A program made the translations under genes and the position numbers. The notes below the pieces were generated by a model. The model was not told the origin of the DNA. It searched no databases and was given only the letters and a program-made list of their open reading frames with translations. From an uncultured Ruminococcus sp. (GTDB taxonomy: Bacteria > Bacillota > Clostridia > Oscillospirales > Ruminococcaceae), in assembly GCA_945876155.1 (NCBI GenBank), contig CAMCMW010000149.1, positions 1 to 5,254 of the forward strand: a stretch of 5,254 bases of DNA, written 5' to 3'. Every line of letters starts with the position of its first letter. Within the stretch, counting starts at the first letter, position 1. Positions 1 through 4,294 of this stretch are shown one piece after another.

Positions 1-9
1 GACTGAGTA

Positions 10-1254
10 ATGGCAATTGCTGACTATTTGAGAAAACTCGTTGAACTGAAAAATCAGTTTGTGGCAAATTTGAACAGTATGGGCGTTGCGGCAAGTACGG
101 ACGAGAAACTTAATACTCTCGTACCTAAGGTATTGGAGTGTGAGACGGAGCAGAATGTGGAGTTTGTGGAGGGGACTGGTGCTTTTAGTTTTTCAACTAT
201 TAAAAGTATAATTATTCCTGATGGTTATACTAATATCAAAAGTTATTTATTTCAAAGTTGTTCATATCTTGAAAGCGCAGCTATACCAACGAGTGTGAAA
301 TATATTTATGCGGGTGCATTTGATGGGTGTATAAACCTTACAACATTGACAACTCCAGGTGATATAATATCTGCTGAAGAAATGCCGTTTAGTAGATGTA
401 CAAATCTTAAAAAATTAATAATATCCGAGGGAACTACTATCATAGATAGGATACCAATTAATTTTTGCAGTAATTCCAGTTATCACATTAAACAATATAT
501 TGAAGAAGTTGTAATTCCTAATGGCGTGACACAAATTGGTGGTGATGGCTCAACAAACAGTAATTTTACTGGTAGCGCCTTTAAAGGTTATTCAAAACTT
601 AAAACAATCAATATTCCTGACAGCGTAACAAGTATTGGAAATTCTGCATTTTACGCATGTTATGCTCTTAGAAATATAACTATTCCTGACAGTGTGACAA
701 GTATAGGAGATTATGCATTTTACTTATGTGGTTTCAACAGCATAACTATTCCTAATGGAGTAACCAGTATTGAAGCTTTTACATTTAGTAAGAGTAGTCT
801 CACAAGCATAACAATTCCAAGTTCAGTGACAAGTATTGGAAATTCTGCATTTAGGGAATGTACAATCCTTGCAAGCATAACAATTCCTGACAGCGTGACG
901 AGTATTGGAGAGTATGCGTTTTACGAATGTAAAAAGCTTACCGACATAACAATCCCGGGGAGCATAACAGTTATTAGTCAATATGCATTTAGCGATTGTA
1001 CAGGTCTTACAGAAGTAACATTTACGAACGGCACAGTAACTATAGGAGATTATGCGTTTGAAGGATGTACATCTCTTGAAAACTTAATAATTCCGAGCAG
1101 TGTAATGAATATAAATACGCATGCGTTTTATAACTGTTCAAGTCTTGCAAATATTTATTATACAGGAACAGAAGAACAATGGAATGCTATGTACAAAAGT
1201 TCTTGGGCGGGTATCAGTGGAGCAACAATCCACTACAACTACGTACCTGAATAG
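10..1254 (+). CDS. BspA-like leucine-rich-repeat protein, probable phage tail/adhesin protein
   Basis: A 414-residue protein. Residues 1-45 form a charged helical head (MAIADYLRKLVELKNQFVAN at the start) of a kind I associate with phage tail-associated proteins of Firmicutes. Residues 65-379 hold about 13 BspA-type (LRR_5) repeats of 22-24 residues, with consensus ITIPDSVTSIGxxAFxxCxxL. Units 6-11 (198-333) are regular, while units 3-5 are degenerate and carry insertions. The C-terminus (380-414) has the YYTGTEEQW...ATIHYNY cap that often closes such arrays. There is no signal peptide, sortase motif or membrane segment, which fits a virion protein better than an exported surface protein. The start is the first in-frame ATG; only nine bases precede it and they hold no clear RBS. 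A TAATG at 8-12 suggests an upstream gene may end here, with coupled translation. The next gene begins 11 nt after its stop, so it joins the lysis cassette. Family assignment is firm; a role in host binding is inference. Confidence 0.85.
   Translation: MAIADYLRKLVELKNQFVANLNSMGVAASTDEKLNTLVPKVLECETEQNVEFVEGTGAFSFSTIKSIIIPDGYTNIKSYLFQSCSYLESAAIPTSVKYIYAGAFDGCINLTTLTTPGDIISAEEMPFSRCTNLKKLIISEGTTIIDRIPINFCSNSSYHIKQYIEEVVIPNGVTQIGGDGSTNSNFTGSAFKGYSKLKTINIPDSVTSIGNSAFYACYALRNITIPDSVTSIGDYAFYLCGFNSITIPNGVTSIEAFTFSKSSLTSITIPSSVTSIGNSAFRECTILASITIPDSVTSIGEYAFYECKKLTDITIPGSITVISQYAFSDCTGLTEVTFTNGTVTIGDYAFEGCTSLENLIIPSSVMNINTHAFYNCSSLANIYYTGTEEQWNAMYKSSWAGISGATIHYNYVPE
202..1146 (+). repeat. Tandem BspA-type LRR coding repeats (~66-69 bp units)
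   Basis: This is the DNA of the LRR array. The units between 601 and 939 are still alike at the nucleotide level: ATTCCTGACAG, then GTGACAAGTATTGGA, then TCTGCATTT or TATGCATTT, recur with only a few changes. Units outside that stretch are more diverged. The pattern suggests recent duplication or recombination in the middle of the array. Confidence 0.75.
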
Positions 1255-1265
1255 GAGGTGAGAAT

Positions 1266-1457
1266 ATGAAAATATGGCTCAAACGTGCATTAAGAACATT
1301 TTTTCAGACGGCAATCGGCTATCTGGCTGTAAATGTTGCTGTTGTGGACTTTAGCGCAGACGGACAGGCTTTAAAGGCAGCAGTAACGGGGCTTTGTGTT
1401 TCGGCAATATCAGCCGGAGTTGCAGCTGCAATGAATTTGAAGGAGGAAGAAAAATGA
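1266..1457 (+). CDS. Holin-like small membrane protein (r1t-type phage holin)
   Basis: A 63-residue protein with a basic N-terminus (MKIWLKRALR), two hydrophobic segments (about 12-28 and 37-57) joined by a short polar turn (DFSADGQ), and a charged tail (KEEEK). This layout, the RTFFQTAIGYLAVN motif and the position just ahead of an endolysin match the r1t-type phage holins, about 60-80 residues long. Holins assemble in the inner membrane and open it at a set time so that the endolysin reaches the wall. The RBS AGGAGGTG (1253-1260) overlaps the stop codon of the LRR gene. The stop overlaps the ATG of the amidase gene (ATGA, 1454-1457), so the two are probably translationally coupled. Family placement rests on remembered sequence features plus context. 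Confidence 0.8.
   Translation: MKIWLKRALRTFFQTAIGYLAVNVAVVDFSADGQALKAAVTGLCVSAISAGVAAAMNLKEEEK
1441..1447 (+). promoter_or_regulatory. Ribosome binding site fixing the amidase start
   Basis: AGGAGGA lies inside the last codons of the holin gene, 6 nt before ATG 1454. It decides that the amidase begins at 1454 and not at the TTG at 1394, which has no RBS and would add 20 residues unrelated to the amidase fold. Confidence 0.85.
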
Positions 1458-2314
1458 ATATCACAAACAAGTATATTACAAACAACCGTCCTTATGAAAA
1501 GAGGGCGAAAACAACAGCAATTGCCGTCCACTATATCGGCAATCCTGGCACTTCCGCAAATGCGAACAGAAATTATTTCCAGAACAATATCTGCGATGTG
1601 TCAAGCAACTACATAATCGGTCTGAACGGTGAAATTATCTGCTGTATTCCGCCCGATGAGGTGTCATGGTGTACATGCCAGGCTAACGCTTACAGCCCGT
1701 CAATCGAATGTTGTCACCCCGACAGCACCGGAAAGCTTAACAGCAAGACCTATAATAGCCTTGTAGAGCTGTGCGCATACCTCTGTAAAAAGTACAAACT
1801 TGATGAAACTGACCTTATAAGGCATTATGATGTTACCGGTAAGGTGTGCCCGAAAGGATTTGTGCCAAAGAGTAAGGGCGGTTCTGACGATAACAGCAAC
1901 ACGGCCTGGAAAAAATTTAAGGCTGATGTTAAGGCTAAACTTGGCGGTACAGCTGCTGTATCAAAGCCGACGGCAAAGGAAATCTACAGAGTGCGCAAGT
2001 CCTGGAGCAATGCACAGTCTCAGATTGGTGCTTACTCGTCACTTGACAACGCAAAAAAAGCCTGCAAAACAGGCTACACGGTGTACGACAAAAATGGTAA
2101 GGCAGTGTACACCAAAGCTGCGGACAGCTCAATTAAGGTCGGCAGCAAGGTACGTGTAAAATCCGGTGCTAAAGATTACAGCGGAAACATCCTTGCATCA
2201 TTTGTGTACAAGTCCACATATACCGTCATGGAAATCAGCGGCAGTCGTGCGGTTATTGGTGTCAATGGCACTGTTACTGCGGCGGTACATATAAACAATC
2301 TTATAAAGGTGTGA
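1454..2314 (+). CDS. Phage endolysin, N-acetylmuramoyl-L-alanine amidase (Amidase_2) with SH3-like C-terminus
   Basis: A 286-residue lysin that would cut the amide bond between N-acetylmuramic acid and the stem-peptide L-alanine. Residues about 15-140 are an Amidase_2 (PGRP-like) zinc domain. The likely zinc ligands are H26 (AIAVHY), H124 (IRHYDV) and C132 (KVCP), with the usual spacing between the last two. A Lys/Gly/Ser linker follows. Residues 177-221 (YRVRKSW...SQIGAYSSLDNAKKAC...GYTVYD) form a segment common in clostridial endolysins, likely wall-binding and SPOR-like in look. Residues 225-286 (KVGSKVRVKSGAKDYSGN to the end) look like a bacterial SH3-type wall-binding domain. There is no signal peptide, as expected for a holin-dependent lysin. 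The protein has eleven cysteines, many in the catalytic half (C63/C64, C73/C75, C86/C87), a noticeably high number. The start overlaps the holin stop. Confidence 0.93.
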   Translation: MNITNKYITNNRPYEKRAKTTAIAVHYIGNPGTSANANRNYFQNNICDVSSNYIIGLNGEIICCIPPDEVSWCTCQANAYSPSIECCHPDSTGKLNSKTYNSLVELCAYLCKKYKLDETDLIRHYDVTGKVCPKGFVPKSKGGSDDNSNTAWKKFKADVKAKLGGTAAVSKPTAKEIYRVRKSWSNAQSQIGAYSSLDNAKKACKTGYTVYDKNGKAVYTKAADSSIKVGSKVRVKSGAKDYSGNILASFVYKSTYTVMEISGSRAVIGVNGTVTAAVHINNLIKV

Positions 2315-2318
2315 CATC

Positions 2319-2744
2319 ATGAGTGTTAAAGAATTGCTTACCAGCGGAGGCGGTGCATTACTTATATTGCTGACATTAATACAGATTGCTCCGGTAAAAA
2401 TTAACCCCTGGAGCTGGCTTGCTAAAAATATCGGCAAGGCTATCAACGGTGAAGTAATCGAAAAAGTGGACTTGCTTGGGCGTGACGTGAAAACGCTCCG
2501 GGACGAGTGCGAGGAACGTGAGGCAACAGCCTGCAGGACCCGTATTCTGCGTTTCGGCGACGAGATTCTCCACGATGTCCGCCACAGCAAGGAGCATTTT
2601 GACCAGATACTCATTGACATAACCGCCTACGAAAACTACTGTGCAAGCCACCCCGATTTTCGCAATAACGTGGCGGTGGCTACAATCAAGCGTATTAATC
2701 AGGTGTATGCACGGTGTATCAGTGATAATGATTTTTTGGAATAG
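2319..2744 (+). CDS. Lysis-cassette-associated membrane protein of unknown function
   Basis: A 141-residue protein. Residues 9-25 (SGGGALLILLTLIQIAP) make one N-terminal membrane helix. An amphipathic stretch rich in tryptophan follows (KINPWSWLAK), then a charged helix (about 47-72, VDLLGRDVKTLRDECEEREA, perhaps coiled coil) and a soluble helical domain with the motif RHSKEHFDQILIDITAYENYC (86-107). I associate this type of protein with clostridial prophages next to the amidase gene, but I know of no assigned function. The start has the RBS AAAGGT (2305-2310) 8 nt upstream, and the gap to the amidase stop is 4 nt, so it belongs to the same transcript. It is the last gene before the terminator. 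It could be a second holin, an antiholin or another lysis accessory factor; the single membrane helix alone does not decide. Confidence 0.7.
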   Translation: MSVKELLTSGGGALLILLTLIQIAPVKINPWSWLAKNIGKAINGEVIEKVDLLGRDVKTLRDECEEREATACRTRILRFGDEILHDVRHSKEHFDQILIDITAYENYCASHPDFRNNVAVATIKRINQVYARCISDNDFLE

Positions 2745-2752
2745 TTAAAATT

Positions 2753-2784
2753 AAGCGGCAGGGGTTATTCCTTGCCGCTTTTTT
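2753..2784 (+). terminator. Rho-independent terminator, probably bidirectional
   Basis: An 11-bp stem pairs AAGCGGCAGGG (2753-2763) with CCTTGCCGCTT (2770-2780), with one G-U pair and a 6-nt loop. It runs into a T-run at 2779-2784. It starts 8 nt after the stop of the last plus-strand gene and ends 3 nt before the stop of the convergent minus-strand gene. Read on the minus strand the stem is followed by AATTTTAAC, a weaker U-tract, so it may end both transcripts. Confidence 0.9.
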
Positions 2785-2787
2785 GTG

Positions 2788-3453
2788 TTATACAAGTGTA
2801 TCAATAGTGCAGTTAAGTGCATTTGCGATAGCTTTTATAGTTCCGATTGTTACGTTGCTCAAATCATCGCTGTTTTCATACGTGGAGATTTTGCTTTGAT
2901 TCAGTCCGGTTTTTTCGGAAATTTCTTTTTGGCTAAGCCCCCGGTAAATCCGCATATCTTTAATTGCGTTTGATTCCGGAATTTTTATGCCGTTTAGTCT
3001 CAGCTGGGCGAAAAAGTAAGAACAGGCTTTAGTCTCTTTGCCATTTGCAGTTGCTTCGTAAAAACCACCAATGTCTTTAAGCTCATCGTATTTGTCTACA
3101 TTGTCTAAAACGTAGAATTTATCCGAATTGATGAATTGGGAAGCAAGCAAGAAAAGCGATGATGTCAATCCGCCCCATCTGCCTACAATAAACCGCCTCT
3201 CAGGAGGACTTGACTCCTCAGATACAAGATATTTGCCCTCTTTGATGCCAGCGTTGATAATGCAAAGCAGTGTGATGCGCTCACGTTCCGACACCTCATC
3301 GACAAAGCAGCCGTCATATATATGCTCAATGCCGATGTAGTTGCCCTCGACGTTGACATAGTGCATTCTGGCGTTGTAATCCCGATTGTAAATTTCCTTT
3401 TCGACAATGTAACCGAGCTGTTCGAGTTCGGCTATAAAGTCTTGTGCTTTCAT
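2788..3453 (-). CDS. Putative regulator with C-terminal XRE-family helix-turn-helix
   Basis: A 221-residue protein. Residues 163-221 are a clear Cro/CI-type (HTH_3) domain: IKDMRIYRGLSQKEISEKTG carries the first helices, and LNQSKISTYEN holds the recognition helix. The TIGTIKAIANALNCTIDTLV ending is typical of the family. The HTH sits at the very C-terminus, whereas most CI-like repressors carry it at the N-terminus. Residues 1-160 are a separate domain I do not recognise; they contain IGIEHIYDGCFVDEVSERER and RRFIVGRWGGLTSS, and a hydrophobic patch around 96-108. Only one catalytic-looking cysteine/serine context is present and no RecA-type cleavage site is evident. An AAAGGA (3459-3464) lies 5 nt before the ATG. 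It is the last of three minus-strand genes, probably expressed from the promoter at 4060-4088. Possible roles are phage repressor, antirepressor or the antitoxin-like half of a system. Confidence 0.75.
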   Translation of the reverse strand: MKAQDFIAELEQLGYIVEKEIYNRDYNARMHYVNVEGNYIGIEHIYDGCFVDEVSERERITLLCIINAGIKEGKYLVSEESSPPERRFIVGRWGGLTSSLFLLASQFINSDKFYVLDNVDKYDELKDIGGFYEATANGKETKACSYFFAQLRLNGIKIPESNAIKDMRIYRGLSQKEISEKTGLNQSKISTYENSDDLSNVTIGTIKAIANALNCTIDTLV

Positions 3454-3467
3454 AGTTTATCCTTTCT

Positions 3468-3489
3468 GCCGGAGCATTGCTGCCCCGGC
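3468..3489 (-). promoter_or_regulatory. Intergenic leader hairpin A with GCAA tetraloop
   Basis: In the minus-strand transcript, GCCGGGGCA pairs with TGCTCCGGC (9 bp, one G-U) across a GCAA loop, a GNRA tetraloop. AGAAAGGA and then the ATG of the HTH gene follow directly. No U-run follows, so it is not a terminator. It starts 10 nt after the stop of the 65-residue gene. It may stabilise or separate the mRNA of the two genes, or shape access to the RBS. Confidence 0.6.
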
Positions 3490-3499
3490 TCGGTATTTC

Positions 3500-3697
3500 T
3501 TAAAATTCAGTGATAAGTTCCAGACACTCAGCAACCGTGTTATCTTCATCAACGAGTATCTTTGCGATTCTGACATCGTTCTCTTCTCTTGTCAACTCTT
3601 TCTCCTTGATGTACTCAACACATTCCTCAAAAGTTCCGTTGAAAAGGTCGTCTGCATACATTGCCTGTTCGATTTCTACGCTGTAAGTTGTTTTCAT
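3500..3697 (-). CDS. Small acidic hypothetical protein (65 aa)
   Basis: A 65-residue protein beginning MKTTYSVEIEQAMYADDLF, with FNGTFEECVEYIKEKE in the middle and AKILVDEDNTVAECLELITE near the end. It has about 18 acidic against 6 basic residues, so it is strongly negative. It has no membrane segment or signal peptide. The pattern of an NGTFEECVEYIK strand-helix unit followed by a second strand-helix unit suggests a small alpha/beta fold of the sort seen in short phage early proteins; I cannot name the family. The start is supported by GAGGT (3704-3708) 6 nt upstream. It is the middle gene of the minus-strand operon, between two intergenic leader hairpins. The DNA-facing neighbour and the strong charge allow a guess at a DNA-mimic or protein-binding role, but nothing shows it. 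Confidence 0.65.
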   Translation of the reverse strand: MKTTYSVEIEQAMYADDLFNGTFEECVEYIKEKELTREENDVRIAKILVDEDNTVAECLELITEF

Positions 3698-3716
3698 AAT
3701 ATTACCTCATCTTTCT

Positions 3717-3736
3717 GCGGAGAATAACCGCTCCGC
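3717..3736 (-). promoter_or_regulatory. Intergenic leader hairpin B
   Basis: In the minus-strand transcript, GCGGAG pairs with CTCCGC (6 bp) around an 8-nt loop. It is preceded by AAATACCGG and followed by AGAAAGATGAGGT and the ATG of the 65-residue gene. The flanks match those of hairpin A (AAATACCG before, AGAAAG after) although the stem sequence differs, which points to a kept structure. Confidence 0.6.
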
Positions 3737-3754
3737 CCGGTATTTTTTGCTTTA

Positions 3755-3934
3755 TTAATCTATCGGATAAAAGTCGTATTCGAAAAGGTCTGTGAATTTC
3801 GGGTCGAGTTTTATGTATTCCTCGAAAAATTCCTGTGTTGTTTCAGCTATAATGTCATGGCTTATCATGTCGTCGTAGTAGCTTTCGATTGTCTCAGCGT
3901 CGTAAGTTTTGCCGTTGTAAATAATAGTATTCAT
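3755..3934 (-). CDS. Small acidic hypothetical protein (59 aa)
   Basis: A 59-residue protein found by reading the minus strand from ATG at 3934 to TAA at 3755. It begins MNTIIYNGKTYDAETIESYY and ends KFTDLFEYDFYPID. It holds about 15 Asp/Glu against 3 Lys and is rich in Tyr and Phe, so it is a very acidic aromatic protein without membrane segments. AGAGGT (3941-3946) lies 6 nt upstream and supports the start. It is the first complete gene after the promoter at 4060-4088 and shares the AGAAAG-RBS leader style of the other two genes, which is the best evidence that it is real despite its size. I do not recognise the family. A YNGKTYDAE opening strand pair is typical of tiny phage-encoded proteins. 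Function unknown. Confidence 0.65.
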   Translation of the reverse strand: MNTIIYNGKTYDAETIESYYDDMISHDIIAETTQEFFEEYIKLDPKFTDLFEYDFYPID

Positions 3935-3938
3935 AATC

Positions 3939-3992
3939 TTACCTCTTAATCTTTCTGCCTTTCGGCTGTTGTTTGTTTTTGTCGATTAGCAT
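3939..3992 (-). other. Possible basic leader peptide (17 codons)
   Basis: ATG at 3992 opens MLIDKNKQQPKGRKIKR and stops at TAA 3939-3941, touching the RBS of the 59-residue gene (3941-3946). GGGG lies 13 nt upstream, a long spacing. Seven of the 17 residues are Lys or Arg, the opposite of the acidic genes that follow. The same frame stays open upstream to about 4045 without a usual start codon, so it could also be the tail of a decayed gene. Translation ending on the next RBS would couple the two. Confidence 0.25.
3957..3966 (-). promoter_or_regulatory. Short leader hairpin C with GAAA tetraloop
   Basis: In the minus-strand transcript, GCC-GAAA-GGC is followed by AGAAAGATTAAGAGGT and the ATG of the 59-residue gene. 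The stem is only 3 bp, plus one more pair past a mismatch, so it would be weak. I list it because its place and the AGAAAG that follows match hairpins A and B. Confidence 0.35.
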
Positions 3993-3995
3993 GGA

Positions 3996-4041
3996 TTTAA
4001 GTTTTCCCCTGCCGTTTACTTCCGGTTTAGGTTTTCTCCTG
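3996..4041 (-). repeat. Pair of 16-bp direct repeats in the operon leader
   Basis: TTTAAGTTTTCCCCTG (3996-4011) and TTTAGGTTTTCTCCTG (4026-4041) match at 14 of 16 bases and are 30 nt apart start to start. On the minus strand each contains a purine run (GGGGAAAAC, GGAGAAAAC) like a ribosome binding site. A 30-nt period equals ten codons, so this may be coding repetition in the open basic frame, or two protein-binding or ribosome-binding sites in the leader. Confidence 0.45.
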
Positions 4042-4059
4042 TCCTTACCTTGTGATTAT

Positions 4060-4088
4060 ATTATATATCATTATCGGCATAATGTCAA
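4060..4088 (-). promoter_or_regulatory. Consensus sigma-70/sigma-A promoter for the minus-strand operon
   Basis: Read on the minus strand, the -35 box is TTGACA (4083-4088) and the -10 box is TATAAT (4060-4065), both perfect, with a 17-nt spacer. Upstream is A/T-rich (TTATTAAAAAT), as in an UP element. Transcription should begin near 4053 and give a leader of about 120 nt before the 59-residue gene. A second TATAAT at 4055-4060 has a 22-nt spacer and is unlikely to be used with this -35. Confidence 0.85.
4069..4084. promoter_or_regulatory. Candidate operator dyad within the promoter spacer
   Basis: CATTAT-CGGC-ATAATG is an inverted repeat with perfect 6-bp arms. It lies between the -10 and -35 boxes and overlaps the first two bases of the -35. 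A protein bound here would block RNA polymerase. The obvious candidate is the XRE-type HTH protein of the same operon, acting as its own repressor, but a single dyad cannot show which protein binds. Confidence 0.5.
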
Positions 4089-4213
4089 TAGATTTTTAAT
4101 AAAATATTACGATAAAGGTATATTTTATAGAGTTGCACAAATTAAAATGTATGTATTTAGTAAATATATACAAATTATGGAAATCGAATCAGAAATAATT
4201 AAGACTCACCTTT
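4089..4213. other. AT-rich spacer without a recognisable gene
   Basis: Together with 3935-4088 and the IS leader this makes a stretch of about 360 nt without a firm protein gene. The part from 4089 to 4213 is very AT-rich, with no ribosome binding site, convincing ORF, tRNA or hairpin terminator. It is the remaining upstream side of the leftward promoter. A weak rightward promoter-like pair (TTGCAC 4133-4138, TTTAGT 4156-4161, 17 nt apart) is visible but unconvincing. Confidence 0.5.
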
Positions 4214-4215
4214 TG

Positions 4216-4292
4216 AAATGCTCCCCTTTTGTTAGACAATGTGATATAATAAAAATATACCGAAATTGAAACTAACGAAAAGGGGGGCATTT
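4216..4292 (+). promoter_or_regulatory. Inverted repeat enclosing the transposase promoter and RBS
   Basis: The arm at 4216-4235 (AAATGCTCCCCTTTTGTTAG) pairs with 4272-4292 over 20 bp, with one G-U pair and one bulged G (4277). The 36-nt loop holds the -10 box, and the right arm contains the transposase RBS (AAAGGGGGG, 4279-4287). RNA started at the IS promoter (about 4257) lacks the left arm, so its RBS stays open. RNA entering from outside would fold and hide it. Confidence 0.75.
4242..4250 (+). promoter_or_regulatory. Extended -10 promoter of the transposase
   Basis: TGATATAAT fits the TGnTATAAT extended -10 pattern; no good -35 stands at 16-18 nt upstream (the sequence there is TCCCCT-like). 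Start of transcription is expected near 4257, about 38 nt before the orfA ATG. Dependence on an extended -10 would keep transposase levels low. Confidence 0.55.
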
Positions 4293-4294
4293 TT

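Noticed and set aside
202..1146. CRISPR-like or diversity-generating repeat array
   Set aside because: The repeats are in-frame LRR codons with no spacer/repeat alternation. No reverse transcriptase or template/variable repeat pair is seen.
1394..1453. N-terminal extension of the amidase from a TTG at 1394
   Set aside because: The 20 added residues overlap the holin gene, lack an RBS and are unlike endolysin N-termini. AGGAGGA directly before ATG 1454 marks the real start.
2198..2651. Minus-strand open frames of 140 and 91 codons opposite the last plus-strand gene
   Set aside because: They are antisense shadows of the endolysin end and the membrane protein gene, without RBS or domain features.
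2745..2787. Phage attachment site at the end of the lysis cassette
   Set aside because: There is no tRNA, integrase or second copy of any core sequence in the window; the region is fully explained by the terminator.
3468..3489. Hairpin A read as a transcription terminator
   Set aside because: A strong stem, but neither strand has a U-run after it; the sequence leads straight into the RBS of the next gene.
3761..3770. TATCGGATAA as a second operator copy
   Set aside because: It resembles only part of the dyad at 4069-4084, lies at the 3' end of the 59-residue gene and has poor symmetry.
3973..4269. A 98-codon open frame on the plus strand
   Set aside because: It starts with TTG without any RBS, runs against the operon leader and promoter, crosses the IS border at 4214 and has no recognisable domain. 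AT-rich noncoding sequence explains it.
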